A DNA stretch of 64,000 bases from Dactylonectria macrodidyma (Eukaryota > Ascomycota > Sordariomycetes > Hypocreales > Nectriaceae): contig JAGMUV010000004.1 of NCBI GenBank assembly GCA_020744425.1, positions 620,001 to 684,000 of the forward strand. The letters are read 5' to 3'. The position numbers and the translations under genes are program-made. This document shows, piece by piece, positions 33,729 to 45,767 of the stretch. Each line of letters begins with the position of its first letter. The stretch's first letter is position 1. The notes below the pieces were generated by a model. That model saw nothing but the letters and a program-made list of their open reading frames with translations. It did not search any database and was not told the DNA's origin.

Positions 33729-34245
33729 GATTACGAGTGAGTTGGATCGCGACGAGGGACGAGACGACGAAGTAGGTTTAAAGGCACGGTCTGAGAGACG
33801 CGAGTCGAGGAATCGGAGATCTTGGAGAGCTAGTGGGACGGAAGGTTGAGATGCTTGGTCTGGGGAAACGACGGGCAGGGCGCTGGGCCAAGGGTCGCAG
33901 TCGCAAGACGGGTCTGAGGCGCGGCTAGGAACGACGGCGCATCGGACGAGGCTGGTCAACACTGATAAAAGGAAATACGAGCAGGTTGAGTCTGCAAAGG
34001 AGCGATGGTAGGAAGGAATCACGGCGCATGTGACGACTACGCTGAGTCCGGGGAAAAAAACCATGCACACCTTTCGCCTTGCAACCTTGGCCTTGCAACC
34101 TTGAGCCTTGGCCTCGCCGGCCAGTGTGGATCAGCAGGATTATTGCATACGTAGTAAGGCCCAACTCTACTGTACGGCTCCTCCCCGGGTGCAGTGGGTC
34201 CCCTGGGTAGGCCTTCCCATCGCCAGGCTGACAGCAGTGTTTTTG

Positions 34246-34261
34246 CCCCCCCCCCCCCCCC
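34246..34261 (+). repeat. Homopolymer C16
   Basis: Sixteen consecutive C residues lie in non-coding DNA upstream of NMA111. Such runs are unstable in replication and unreliable in sequencing, so the exact length may be an assembly estimate. Confidence 0.85.
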
Positions 34262-35080
34262 GTGCGCTGTGGAAGCCGCCCCAAGGCTGGAGTCGCCCCT
34301 TGCACCTACTCTGACCATGGGCGGGTTTAGGGGGCCCTTACAGGGGGCCTTTCCAAGGGGGACTCCATCTAGTGCTGCATCATTGCTCCAGGACTGCCTA
34401 TCACAGGCCTACCCCGTTACGCAATTGGGGCGACGTTACCCACTAAAAGGGTCAACTTATGTAAGGCGACGCCACCGTGCATACCGTAGGTACCCGGTCC
34501 ATCTGGCCTGCATCCACCTCGATCCTCCAAAGACGATGCTCTGAGCAACGACCAGCAACAACGTGTGGGTGTGAAGTCGGCCAAGGTGGGTGGCACGAAC
34601 ACCAACCAGATGTTGACCTCACCACTTAGCCGCTATCACCAACGTGGTGGTGGGAGGGCGACTGAGACCCTCCCATGCCTCTTTAGTCGGGGTATTGGCA
34701 GAACATGCTTTTGCCTGGTGGTCTGGTGCTAAGCTACTGCTCGACTATCTAGGTCTAGGGACGCTGCGACGACACTCTCGCACAACATCGCAACCCGTTC
34801 GAGGGCGTCAAGGCTTATGCATGTCTTATATCCAGCTTGCCAGCCTCCAGCCCACCTCCGCACACCTCCGCAGCACACCTCTACACACCTTGGTCCGCCT
34901 CTATCAACGTCCGTCATCTGCGCACACAGACGACTCAGATCTGGCCCAGCTGACCTCAATCCTTTCCAGAGTGGGCATGCTCCATCCTTGATTGTGCGCC
35001 CTCGCTCTCCAGCCCGGCTGCCCTACTTTCGCAACATCCTCTCAGTTCATCATTGCCATACACACCAGCAGTGATGCTCT

Positions 35081-35105
35081 GCCTTGCCTTGCCGTGCCGT
35101 GCCGT
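35081..35105 (+). repeat. Pentamer repeat (GCCTT)2(GCCGT)3
   Basis: Two GCCTT units run directly into three GCCGT units, a short interrupted tandem array in non-coding sequence downstream of the ferroportin-family gene. Confidence 0.85.
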
Positions 35106-35511
35106 GCACCACGCTACGGTGGGCTCTGCCTGATCGCATCAAAGAGGGTCGGAGAGACATTTTATGCATGCATCCAAGACAGCAGCCGTCTCTGAGACAC
35201 GGAGCCAGACGTGGACGGCTTCAGCACCACAAGGACGGTGGCATCGCAGTCTCCGTTGCACCACACTCGGATCCCAGGTGACCATGAGCGAGCCTCGTGC
35301 AATGTGTATCAAGTGGTGGATGCCTTGATTCATGGCCCATTTCCAAGTCAGAGAGTCGCATCGGCTGTAAATGTTGGAGTCTAGGAAACTCCCGTAGAGT
35401 CATCCAGGCTCCTCCGCTCCCCCTCTTCGTAGAATCGGGCGCCCTGGACACCCTCAATACCTGCCATCTTGGTCACCGGGCTATTCTTGCTCTGCTGAGA
35501 CTGTCTTAGAA

Positions 35512-37347
35512 TCAGCCTCTTCGCCCTCGCGCAACACCATGGAGCAAATCTTCTGTCGATCGTTGCCTCTTCTCTGGATGCGAGATGCATGCCGGCCAGT
35601 GGATGAGGTGGCCTCGTCGCCTTATCACGAACCGCGTGTACAGCGCCCAGGCGCAGAGAACAGCTCCAACACTGATTGTAGCCGGCCATCGAAACTGACT
35701 CGGCGATGAGAGAACAATGGTCAACGTGTACGAGCACATCTCGAACACGTTTTGCCCGCTTGCTTCCACCGCGGAAAATGCCCCACGAGTCTCTGCCTCA
35801 ACTTCCTCTGCACGGCAGTCAGTCGATACTCTAGATGAGGTCTGTCGTACACAGCGACAACTCACTTCTTGAACAATAATCTGCACCGATAGGTCAAAGC
35901 CCCAGAGTCCTACACGGCTAAGCATTATACCGCCCACCAGTCCCGAGGTCGATATGAGACTGTTGTCATCCCCATATCTCCAATAGATGGACATTCCAAC
36001 AGCGAGGCAGCTTACTTGCCAGCTCGAAAACCAGAGCCCTGCGCGAACAGGACCTATTTTAGCCATCAACCATGGGCCAACCCAGGTAGCGAAAACTTCG
36101 AAAATCACAGAAACTGTTCTCGTAGCGGCAATCTGAGTCGGCGTGAAACCAGTGGCTAGTAGGTAAGTGACCGTCTGGCCACTGAAGGCTAACAGGGTAA
36201 AATACAACAGTGTACCCGCGAAAGAGGCCATGAAAACCGGGTGCCTGAAGTAAGAGACGGTATCTTCGACCTCCTTTTTCACAGGACGCGATGAATCTCC
36301 ATTTTGGACCACGTTTTCGGTCCGTACTCTGCCCAGGTGCTAGCACGAGGCTGGGTGCTGTTTTTGGCTGCTGCAGCTCTGGACTTCATAGTAGACCTAG
36401 ATATATGAGCTCGTGACACCACAAGACCGAGTGCTTCAAGATAACATACCTTGGCAATAGAATAGTACTCAACGACGGAGACACAGTTCATCCCCAGGTT
36501 TACTAAGATGGCTGTCTCAGTCGCTATATCATCGACGATAACTCCGATGAAGAAAGGTCCGAAGAGCTTGCAGATGAGGCCAATCCGTCTCATTTGAGAG
36601 TTCATGGCTATCAGATTTATGTGTGAGCGGCAATGGCTAAAATGGTTCTGCATACTAGAACTCACTTCGAAGTACTGCCACAAAATCTTTCGCCACAACA
36701 ACAACCTAAGGATTGATCAGACTCGGTCAGGATATGCTCACTGGAGAGTGTGTATACCCAGTCTCGCTCGACAGCGACAACATTCATCATGGCAGCCAGC
36801 TTCTCAACACAAGCCATGACAGCTAGTAAAGCTAAGAGACTGGCTCGCAACGCCTGGGCTGTATGCTGTGCTCTTCCTAAAACAAAAAAGACGATGCAAG
36901 ACGCAGCGACAGACGCACGTTGCAAGACTGCATCGCATCAGCGGACGGGCTTCATATTGAGACTACAAGTCAATCCCCCTACCAATAGATAGTCTGACAA
37001 CCTTTAGTCGATCCTCGCGATCAATGTACTGTCCGACCAGCGAAGACAAGACTATTGCCGAGGCGCCACAGACCATGACATACACCGACATGGGCAGAAG
37101 CGTGCCTGGGAAGATGGAAGCCAAGAACAAAGACACTGCCGAACTCGAAGATGCGGTTGTTGCACGCGGACAGGGAGTGCGAGACGTAGAGGCGGCGTGC
37201 GCTGTTGTCCAGAGTCCAGCGATTCTCTTCCTGCGAGTCTCTGATGATCTCGCGATGCGGCTGGTTGCGTGGAGTCGCAAGCAACGGCGTCCTCTCTTCG
37301 GCAATGGCCGGTGTCGAGTGCGTCATTGGGTCTACTGGTTGATACAT
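35512..37347 (-). CDS. FPN1: Ferroportin-family iron exporter (SLC40), apparent frameshift
   Basis: Conserved pieces occur in order: RRLYVSHSLSACNNRIFEFG, FLASIFPGTLLPMSVYVMV, AAMMNVVAVERDW, MNSQMRRIGLICKLFGPFFI, PVFMASFAGTLLYFTLL, GQTVTYLLATGF, PVRAGLWFSSWQV and EEVEAETRGAFSAVEAS; this is the ferroportin pattern of about ten membrane helices. The family exports ferrous iron; fungal members are little studied. Exons: 37347-36983, 36927-36758, 36705-36666, 36607-36450, 36339-35866, 35805-35512. In exon 1 the frame shifts once, near 37129-37131: one extra A (T on the coding strand) separates FEFGSV from LFLASIF. The exon after 36450 could also start at 36396, giving the better family match VYYEVQ, but it then meets an in-frame TAG at 36340-36342. 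So the gene may be decaying, or hold a sequencing error. Without the extra base, about 499 residues. Confidence 0.72.
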
Positions 37348-38418
37348 GTCTTGAGTAAACCCAAGAAGCGCGTCTTGTGGTTAATCGACGGTGATGCAAT
37401 TTTCAGGTCCAAGATGGCGCCGACGAACTGGCATCTCATCACTTAACTATTAACCGTTCGGTGAACCCCGGTCGTCAACTAACAAAGAGGTCCCGACCAT
37501 CGGCGATAGGCTTGTGGATATCTCATGCAGGACGCGGTCCTGCGAACGGCCACCCCTGTCCTCATACTGTCGTCCAACTTAGTTTCGTCTAACAACTAGC
37601 ACCCAAAGCTGTTCTTTTTTGTCCCAATGAGCTGATTTTGTGTATTCGACCGCAGATAGTTCCCGGTCACTAATTCCAGATCATGCCGCCATTTTGACTC
37701 GGCCGGCTCATCCCCGACAACTTGCCCAACAGAGTAAAACGATCATCAGCGTGGGGATTTCATCATTTTCTCGGCCAAAAGAACAAAAATCGAGATTTAA
37801 TTGCAACTTAGCATCCTACAGTAGCCAAGCGAGCCATCTTCCGATTCGTTAAATGAGTGGCATAGGATGCTCATTTCATTTCAGCAGTGACAGTTCCTGG
37901 GGAGAACCAGTGTAGGTCGATGTAAGGTAGACTGCGCATACCATTGATGGCATGACACCACAAGTCCACATCTCAATCTCTATGTCCCACTGCCTCCACC
38001 AATTCACAAGAATCATACACTGCTGAACTAAGTTGAGTTTTCCGTCGTGCTTCCGCTTTCAGGTGTCGTCACAACCAAAGACCTGCGAAAACAGCAGGCA
38101 CCAACACCACCACCAATTTGGCACTATAGCTCTGTTGCTTCTGAACCTGCTATTATTCGGCTGGGGATAGCGTATGGTATTCTTGATTTTCTCCGGCTAA
38201 CAATGCTAGATGCTCCAGCGCTGCAACCTCTCAAGACAACATAATCCCCCCTGGAGATGTCGAGAAGGTGAATCCTATCTCATGTGTTTCATGATGTGAA
38301 ATCATATGAAAGCAGAAGTCACTAAAGAACATCGCTTCTGGTGATCACATCACGTCCAAAAATAACACATCCGCAAATTGTTCCACCAGAATTGCGTCAT
38401 GCCAGAGCATTCGAGTAC
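37348..38418. other. Intergenic between ferroportin gene and small nuclear-type gene
   Basis: About 1.1 kb without coding signal, somewhat AT-rich from 37560 to 38420. It includes the ferroportin promoter side and the 3' UTR of the next minus-strand gene. Confidence 0.4.
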
Positions 38419-39074
38419 TTAGATCGACTCGTCGCCCGTCACCTCAACCTTGATAGACAAAGAGATATCATCATCATGCTCTGTCTTCTGGGCCTTAGCA
38501 GGGCGCTTAGGCGTTCCTAGTATTTTTTGTGTCAATCAAGAATTGCCAAACGTTGATTCGGGCGGATGCTACTCACCCGTGGCTGCTCGCTTGCGAGGTG
38601 TAGCTTTTTTGGTGCTCATCTGGTTATCATCACTCTCATCGTCCGTTGGAGCTTGGGCCTTTTTGGCGCGAGACTTGCGAGCTAGACAAGAAACACCCGT
38701 TAGATGCCGTTGAGTTCTCGCAGCATTTGAGGCCGCGCAATAAAGTGAGACTTACGTGTACCGAGCTTTCTGGTTGGGGTGCCACCAACATTGGCCTCAC
38801 CAACACCCTTGGTCTCAAGCTCAGACACCATCTTGTTGATCTTAGTCCACATGTTCTGTAGTGACTTTGTGGTGCGGCCAGGCATGTCAACGCGCGACCA
38901 GTTGATCTGCTTCCCATCCTCCTTGAACTGACCGATGATTCGAAGGAGAAATTGGTTCTTTTTTCGCGATATGTTAGAGAGAATGGATAGTATGTTGGCG
39001 TGGGGGGTGGAACTCGCCTTGGCCTCCTCAGTCCAAGGAAGAGCCTTGCCTTCGCCCTTCTCGGTGTCAGACAT
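38419..39074 (-). CDS. Small basic protein with Myb/SANT-like helical region
   Basis: Three exons (39074-38756, 38681-38577, 38516-38419) give 173 residues. Residues about 25-85 (ILSILSNISRKKNQFLLRII, then INWSRVDMPGRTTKSLQNMWTKI) have the Trp/helix spacing of fungal Myb/SANT-like DNA-binding segments seen in many short fungal nuclear proteins. The second half is Lys/Arg/Ala/Pro-rich (RKSRAKKAQAP, KKATPRKRAATG, TPKRPAKAQK), as in nuclear or chromatin proteins, and ends with acidic residues and a KVEV motif that could be a sumoylation site. All three exons join in frame with strong GTAAGT and GTGAGT donors. The DNA-binding role is inference from composition and spacing. Confidence 0.7.
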
Positions 39075-40455
39075 GGTGGAGAGGGTAGATGATAACAGGT
39101 AAAATCTTGAGAGGGTGAATCGACGTTAAGTCTAAGGTCCCTTTCACGGTGTGTGGGTGGTTTGATGTTGATATGAGGTTTGTGGAAGAGAGAAGAGTCA
39201 ACAAGGCGCCAAGGGGTAGGGAAGCTGCCAGTGGAGAGGGGAGGTGAGAAGGCAAAGCTGAAGGTAGCGCAAGGTGGATCGAAGGAAGGGGATTTCTTCT
39301 CGTTCGGAAGAGAAAGGTGAGTGAGGTAAAGAGAAAGAGGGGGAAGCGAGGCACGTGAAGGAAAGTAGGGAAGAGAGCGAGCACGAATGGAGAGGAAGCC
39401 TGAAGAATGAGAGGTCGATTTCTTAATCATCACACGCGAAGTAAACAAACCACTTTCACACCTTAATTTAGGCCAATGCCAAATTCTTTCTATCATCCCG
39501 GAGAAGATCATTGGGCGCAAATGATTCACTGCCGTTTGCACGGTTGTGAGGAGGCAAACGCTAGATGAAAGCGTGAAGCGCGTTTGCGATTAAAAACAGA
39601 CCAGCTAAATAACAACCAATGAGATACCTCAAGGTGCAGGTATTGAAACGGCTTTTTATCCAAACTCTTGTCTTCCATTAAATAGGCGCAAGTAGTGGCT
39701 TGGTGGTGAGCTTTGGGAAAGTGAAGTGGTGTACAAAGAGGCCGGATCAACTCAAGAATACAAGGTATGTATTGTCAAGTGCGCATGACCTTTCGATAAC
39801 TTGCGAGTCTCGCAAGAAAGGTGGATCCCAATTCCATTGGAACTCCCGGTATAGATTGTCGCAATCCTTTCAATCTCGACCACTACATAGGTACTGAGCA
39901 TATACGATAACAATCTCGGTTTAGTCATCGACAAGAGAACTTAGCCGTGGCCCCTATTTCGAAGAACGAACACACAATTCCTGTCTATTTCTATGCGCCA
40001 TTCGTTTCTTCGTGTACAAGTTGTGGAATCCCAAGTCTGAAGCCACAGCCATTGCCTATAACTCCAAGGCCGTTACCTAAGCATGTAAACAAGACATGGT
40101 GATTTTCTCAGTGCCAGTACCAGTTCCAAGATGCTGCCATTACTAGAACCACAATCCGGATTGAATGTCCATCGCGCCTCGCGCCGTATGCTTGCATCTC
40201 CTCCAGCCCAAATCCTGCATGCCGATGATGGTCGTGGTCTCGTCAAATCTCGTAGAAATCTCACAATTGTCCTGCCGGACCATGGTTGAAACACTCGCGT
40301 CTGCCGGCTTGCGCAAAGCTGCCCACAAAGCCATTTCTCATAGCTAGCTCTCGTAGCCATTCCCAATAACCATCTCCCCAAATCATAGCAACGCATGATG
40401 CCACACCTCAACACCTCATCCCAAAATCTGCCAACTCCTGAGGCGCAATCGCCAG
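39075..40455. other. Intergenic: promoter of small nuclear-type gene, 3' end of J-protein gene
   Basis: No supported gene in about 1.4 kb. Purine-rich plus-strand sequence at 39180-39420 is pyrimidine-rich on the minus strand and fits the leader of the upstream minus-strand gene. Confidence 0.4.
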
Positions 40456-43336
40456 TTACTTCATCTTCATTCTGAACGCCATGAAATCTCGAAATCGATG
40501 CTGATGCTCCTCGCATGCTGCAGTCCACCTTTTTTGTACATCGCTGTCCTGCTGTAACCAGTCGAAATATTCCTGAATATGCGCGTCACTGTGGGCCTCC
40601 AAGAATGAGTAGCCGTGCGCCTTCCGCATATGCGAAATGTTACGCTTCCTCGTACTGAAATGATCAACAACACTGGCATTGAACACATCCCAGTCCTTTA
40701 AATATTGCTCGAATTCTTTGACGTATTTGTCCCAAGACGCAACGGACGGCTCCATTCCGTTGATGGCAACATGTGATGGGAGGTTGGGGGCCTTCGGGGG
40801 TGTCGGAAAAACAAGCTTGTCTGGCTTGTGTGGTTCAAAGGGGATATTGGCTGAGGCCTTGCTTTCAAAGGGTAAATTGTCCTTTAATTCAGTGAAAGAC
40901 CGCAGGCCAGAGTCCGGATGGGTAAACGGGGCGACATTCTTCAGATCTGCAAAGTTCACTCGGAATTCCTCGCTGTCCTCTGATCCTGCGGCATTTGGGT
41001 TGAATTCCTTGGTCTGATTTTCTGCGGGCTTCTTTATCCCGCCGTTCACGCCCTCGACATTTCCAGGCCGCCACTCTGGTCGTGAAGGCTCCACGTTGAT
41101 GTTTCTTGCGCCAGTCGGTGGTTGGGCCGCGTTGAAGGATGGTGGTGCTGGTGGTACAGCTGCAGCCGCGGCCGCTGTTACTTCTGGTACTGCTGTGCTG
41201 GTTGGAGGGCTGTCAATGTCCATAGCCTGAGGACTATCTGCCGCAACAGGCCCTCCCTGGGGCTTGCGTCCCCGCCATGGGAGGTCATCCTCCTCCTCAC
41301 TGCTGCTATCAATGACAATGGGTGAAACACCTGCCGCCTTAGGTTTCGGCTTCTTCGGGTTACCTCGCATAGATCGGGTCGGTGAAGTAGTTTTGACAGG
41401 GGATGGCTGTGGGACGAAAGTGTGCGGACCGAACTCGTTATTCCAGCCGTCCGGGTTAAAGCCTGGCTCCGAAGTTCCAGACTCGGAAGGGACGCTCGAG
41501 GTGTCAGTGCGATTAACAGTAGGGCGTTTGGTGGGCGAGTGACGGCCAGTCCGGTTTCCTGACTGGGGTCGTGGCCTCGTCGGGGTGCCTTGCTCAGAAC
41601 CGCCAGCGCTGAATTGCCAAGAATCTGCATCCTGATCGTCGACAAAACTCGTGTTAATGTCGTCGGTGTTACTTCTCGAGAATGTCTTGTGTTGAGGAGA
41701 GGTTTGTGAGAATGTGTCGTCGTTCACGGGGAAACTGAAGCTATTCGTGGCCTTGTTGTCAGCACTGTTCAAGAAAACGGGTGGCTCTGGATTCTGGTCG
41801 CTCTGTTTTCTCTTCTCACTTGACCCCACAAATGCCGCGTTTTCAATCAGTCGAGCTAAAACCCGCTGTTGTTGCCGCTCAAAGGCAGTCAGGAGAAGAG
41901 AAGAATCTCGATCTCCACTAGGAGTTGAGTTGAAGGGTGGGTCTTCCTCTGAGTCAAACGTGCAGGCTACATCATCTTGATGAGTTGCCGTCCAGCCTTG
42001 CAGAGGTCGATGGGGGTTGTAGGTGCGGCACGTGTTGCAATTGGAAAAGGAGGACGAGAGATGTGTGTTATGCGAGCAGGGTGGTGTCTCATACATTGAC
42101 GGCCCGCCAGTAGTGTTGCTTTGGGTCTTCGAGGCTAGCATCCGGTTAGTCTCTTATAAGATTGAGGGCCTTGTTTTTGTTATACATACGTGTTTCGACC
42201 GTGGGAGGATTGGGCGGTTGAGCGGCCCCGTTGGGGGCCGCAGAGGCAGAAGCAGGCTTTTGGCTGGAGCGTGATTTCTTGAGGGGAGCTTTGGGTCGAG
42301 ATTCCATGTTCACAGGAGGAGGCTTTCCCCCAGTCGGGAAATCCCATTTCGGTTCTTCGTCGTTTGTCCCTTTTGGCCTATCGGTGAAACTGCGCTGTCT
42401 AGTGGGCGTATCAATATCGGGGGAGGGAGCATCTTGACGGGATGTCTCCCGTGTGCTCTTTGTTCGGCCCAGAGGCACGCCGTCGAAAGGGTTCGTCTTT
42501 TCGCCCCCGTGCTTGGAATACGGCGTACTTTGTCGAGTATCCGCTGAACTGTCTCTGTCTCTAAATTGGCTCAAAGGATCCGGCATTGGCATTGGACCGG
42601 GCCGTCCTGGGTTGGGGCCGTCTGGAGCAAAGCGTTCGGGTGCTGGCCTCGAAGTATAGTTGCTGCTAGTGACGGGAGGTTCATCACCGTGCATGGCTGA
42701 CCGAGGATGGTAACCTGCCCTTCTGGATCCAAACGAAGCCTGAGCTCGTTGTCTTGCGGACTCTGTTCGCGGCGGAGGAGGAGGCGGGGTTGGTCGAGGC
42801 TGCTCAGCTGGCTTGGCACTCGCTTGCGATGGTCCTTTGCGCATGTTTTCAAATGCCTTCGCGGCATTCTTCTTGGCTTCGTGGTCTGCAGTAGTGTACT
42901 GCTTCGCGGTTGGGGGAACGCCTTGAGAGAAGCGGTTTTGCCATCTTTGAGCGCCCGAAGGCGCAGGCCGGTTTGGTTGGTTACGGCGAGGAGGAGGCGG
43001 GAATGCATCGCCTGCATTTGCCCAAGGGTTGCCTTTTACCCCTGAGGCTCCCGGGTATCTGGATCGAGTCCGCGTCGCATCATACTTGGCCTTCTGCTCT
43101 GGATCTGACAGAACCTCGTGCGCCGACTGAATGACCTGGAATTGGACGTTTACCTCTTGCTCTCGGCCAGGGTTTCGGTCTGGGTGGTACTTCAGGGCTA
43201 AACGACGGGTTAGTCAATGTGAGGTTCCATCGCAGCTCGAACTCATACCAAGCTTCCGGAACTGCTTCTTGATTTCCTGGACGTCTGCCGATGGTGGCAG
43301 GCCCAGGTCTGCATAGTAGTCCCGGGACGTCGCCAT
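40456..43336 (-). CDS. Large J-domain (DnaJ/Hsp40) protein with disordered middle
   Basis: Three exons (43336-43249, 43197-42190, 42134-40456) give about 924 residues. The J domain is at the very N-terminus (residues 3-70): YYADLGLPPSADVQEIKKQFRKL, the HPD tripeptide at 34-36 in LKYHPDRNPG, and VLSDPEQKAKYD. It would stimulate an Hsp70 ATPase. The next 600 residues are low-complexity, rich in Pro, Ser, Arg and Gln, with short acidic serine patches (DSSSEEEDDLPW) and an alanine run. The last 180 residues look folded and conserved (SWDKYVKEFEQYLKDWDVFN, YFDWLQQDSDVQKRW). I know no characterised function for this fungal type. The first intron splits the J domain just before the HPD, a position where gene finders often lose the start. 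Confidence 0.87.
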
Positions 43337-45767
43337 CGCAGTCGACAGCTCGAGTGTGCTGAGTATCCTTCACCAGAACTAGCTTGATGGAGTGGGCTTT
43401 TTTGGCAGTCGGTTTCCTGGTGACAATGGGCGATGTGCAGGTTTCGGTTGGGAAGATCGAAGGCTGTGGGCGTTGCAAGATAAAGCCCAAGTACGGTTGA
43501 GTGTGAACGACGCTGCTGTCTAGAAAACAGATGTCAGCGTTGAGTAACCTTAGGTTGTAGCTCAGGGTAATGCGACGGCGAAGCGGCAACTAAGGCGGGC
43601 CTCAAAGGTAGGGTTCGGGGTATTTTCCGTGGAGAAGCGTACATCGTGGTCTTCTGTCGTCGCGAGGAAGTCAAGAATCAAGAGTGTGGTTTGTAGCAGC
43701 TGGTACAGCGCTGTCAGCGGGTGATCAACTGCGAAGAGAAGCGAGAAATGGCAGCGAACGGAGAGGGTCGGGGCTTTGAGGGCAAGAAGGCGAAAGGAGT
43801 AGCAGGCGGCCAGTCAAAGGGCAGTTGAGTCCAGGATCGCTCACAGGAACTCCGGCTCCTGGATCGAACGTGGCGCAAGACGGCAGATCGGGCATATGTC
43901 TGCTCTTCGAGATGTGTCGCAGTGCAGCCCCAGTTTCAGCCGCAGTGGGTTGGGCAACGGATCGAAGGAGGGCGCAGACTTACCAGAATGACGTCAGGCG
44001 CGGATTTGACTTCGAATGACAGGAACCTGGTGAGAAGCCAAAGAGAGAAGCGGAGGGAGTGACGCTGCGAAATAGGATGGTCGGGCTCCCAAAGTTGTGA
44101 AGGGCAGCTTGAAGGCGAGGAGCTGGACGCAGTGCAGCGTGCAGTGGTCGAGGTGACGAATAGAAGCGCTAAGTACTTCGAGCAGTACTTTGCAATCGGG
44201 TTGGGCGTGCTGAGTTGTACAAGTACCTCCCTCAGGCGCTAATGGTGGGCGGGCTTGGAACCTGGAAAATGTCTTAAAAGTACAACGGCGGCCGCGTTTG
44301 GTGCCGTGGCTCAGTGCCTCGTTGGTTTTTGCCTTCCAACAGAGGTCCTTTTTCTTGCCTCACCGTCAAAATGGACTTGAGGTTTCTCGGCTGTTTAGTG
44401 AGACATTCTACACGGTAGTGGCCAAAATCCAAATTCTTCTTGCTATCCGGGGTTCTGTGTGTGAGATGTGGTCGACTGCGAGAGATGACCGAAGGGAAAG
44501 AAAACAAAACAAGGTCGCTATTGGCGGGGTCACCATGGGCAGCAGACGGGAGCAGCCCACCTCACAGTGAGGTGTGAGGCGAAATGCACATTGCACAGAC
44601 AAACAGCCCCACTTTCAGGCTGGGACTTGCACAACATGCGTGCCCTTGTCCTTGATTCATTGACACAGATGCATTGAGAGATGAGAACCCGGAAATCCAT
44701 CTGCAACTCGACCCGTTTCCACGTTTGTGGTTAATGCCTCTCTACCGTGATTTTTACTGCATTAGTCGTCGACTGCGTCTGTTTATGGGTACATAGTAAA
44801 ATTACACATCTTCAGCAGTCAAGGCGACTCCCACCTCTGGCTCTCAGCAAAGTTGGTGTTAGCCATCATTGCACCGACTGCATCTACGTTGCTGTTCTTC
44901 ATATTTTTCTTGTATACTTGTCGCCTTCCTAAGTACCCAGCCTTGCGACATTGTCATCATCCTCGTCGACATGCGTATCACAAGTTCCAACACAGAAAGA
45001 ACCCTCGTGACTCTACTCTGTAGGGGCCTCCAAGGCCCACCAACGGGTTTGCGCCAGCACTGCCACATGCGTTTGACGTGGGCGGCTGTCATCCAGAAAC
45101 ACGGACTCCCCTTCAGCCACACTTCGACTCATCATGGGTAGAGGTAGCCTCTGATAGCACATGACGACATCGCGACACTGTCAATCATGGTTCCTACATG
45201 GAGTTGGTGCTGTCAATTCAGACCTAGTGTTTCCGCCATCTACCTATCTGGGTACATAATTCATGTGCCGTTTTATCGACACCTTCGGGTCGTCCATGCC
45301 TACAAGATAGCAACATACATCAATCAAGGAAGTAATACGTCAATGGATCAATAGTCGATGCATAGACTACCTAGGATCTGGTAGCAATAGGTACCCAACA
45401 GGCGATTCATCCTTACTGCTGATACGACCTAATTAGACGGCGCACATGTGACCGATGCAACTCAACGTCAGCGCCCCACAGCCCATCCATCCAGTTCATA
45501 GGTGGAGGACACTCAACACTTGAGTTGTTCGATGCCTAGGGATGTGGTGGAGATCCAGCGGCCTCGGGCCGAACGACTCCTGTGCCCCATCACGACGACG
45601 CTGGCATGACTCCCTTGCGTGGGGCGTCCAGCTCCTCTGATATCGGATACCACGCTCACAGTAAAGGGGCCGCTTCTAGGTCACCGTAGCATCACGATGC
45701 AAACCAATAGACATACTTTCAGCGATTATCCTGCCGTGTCGTATGCCATCGTTCAATCATCTCCTGC
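43337..45767. other. Long intergenic region upstream of the J-protein gene
   Basis: About 2.4 kb holding the J-protein promoter and the CUE1 3' UTR. I found no protein-like frame on either strand, no tRNA and no transposon ends. Confidence 0.4.

Larger units (their letters stand above)
33729..35511. other. Intergenic: NMA111 promoter and ferroportin 3' side
   Basis: About 1.8 kb without a supported gene. Repeats are frequent: CCTTG/CAACC repeats around 34078-34115, a 16-base C run at 34246-34261, CACCTCCGCA-type repeats near 34850, and GCCTT/GCCGT pentamers at 35081-35105. The NMA111 frame stays open upstream to about 34070 but the sequence is not protein-like. Confidence 0.4.

Noticed and set aside
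33729..34070. Open frame upstream of and in frame with NMA111
   Set aside because: It has no NMA111-like sequence, and the nuclear protein family normally begins at MNGTT (33728).
41130..41200. Alanine-coding repeat in the J-domain protein as an expanded repeat of interest
   Set aside because: Only about six alanines in a disordered region; ordinary for fungal proteins.
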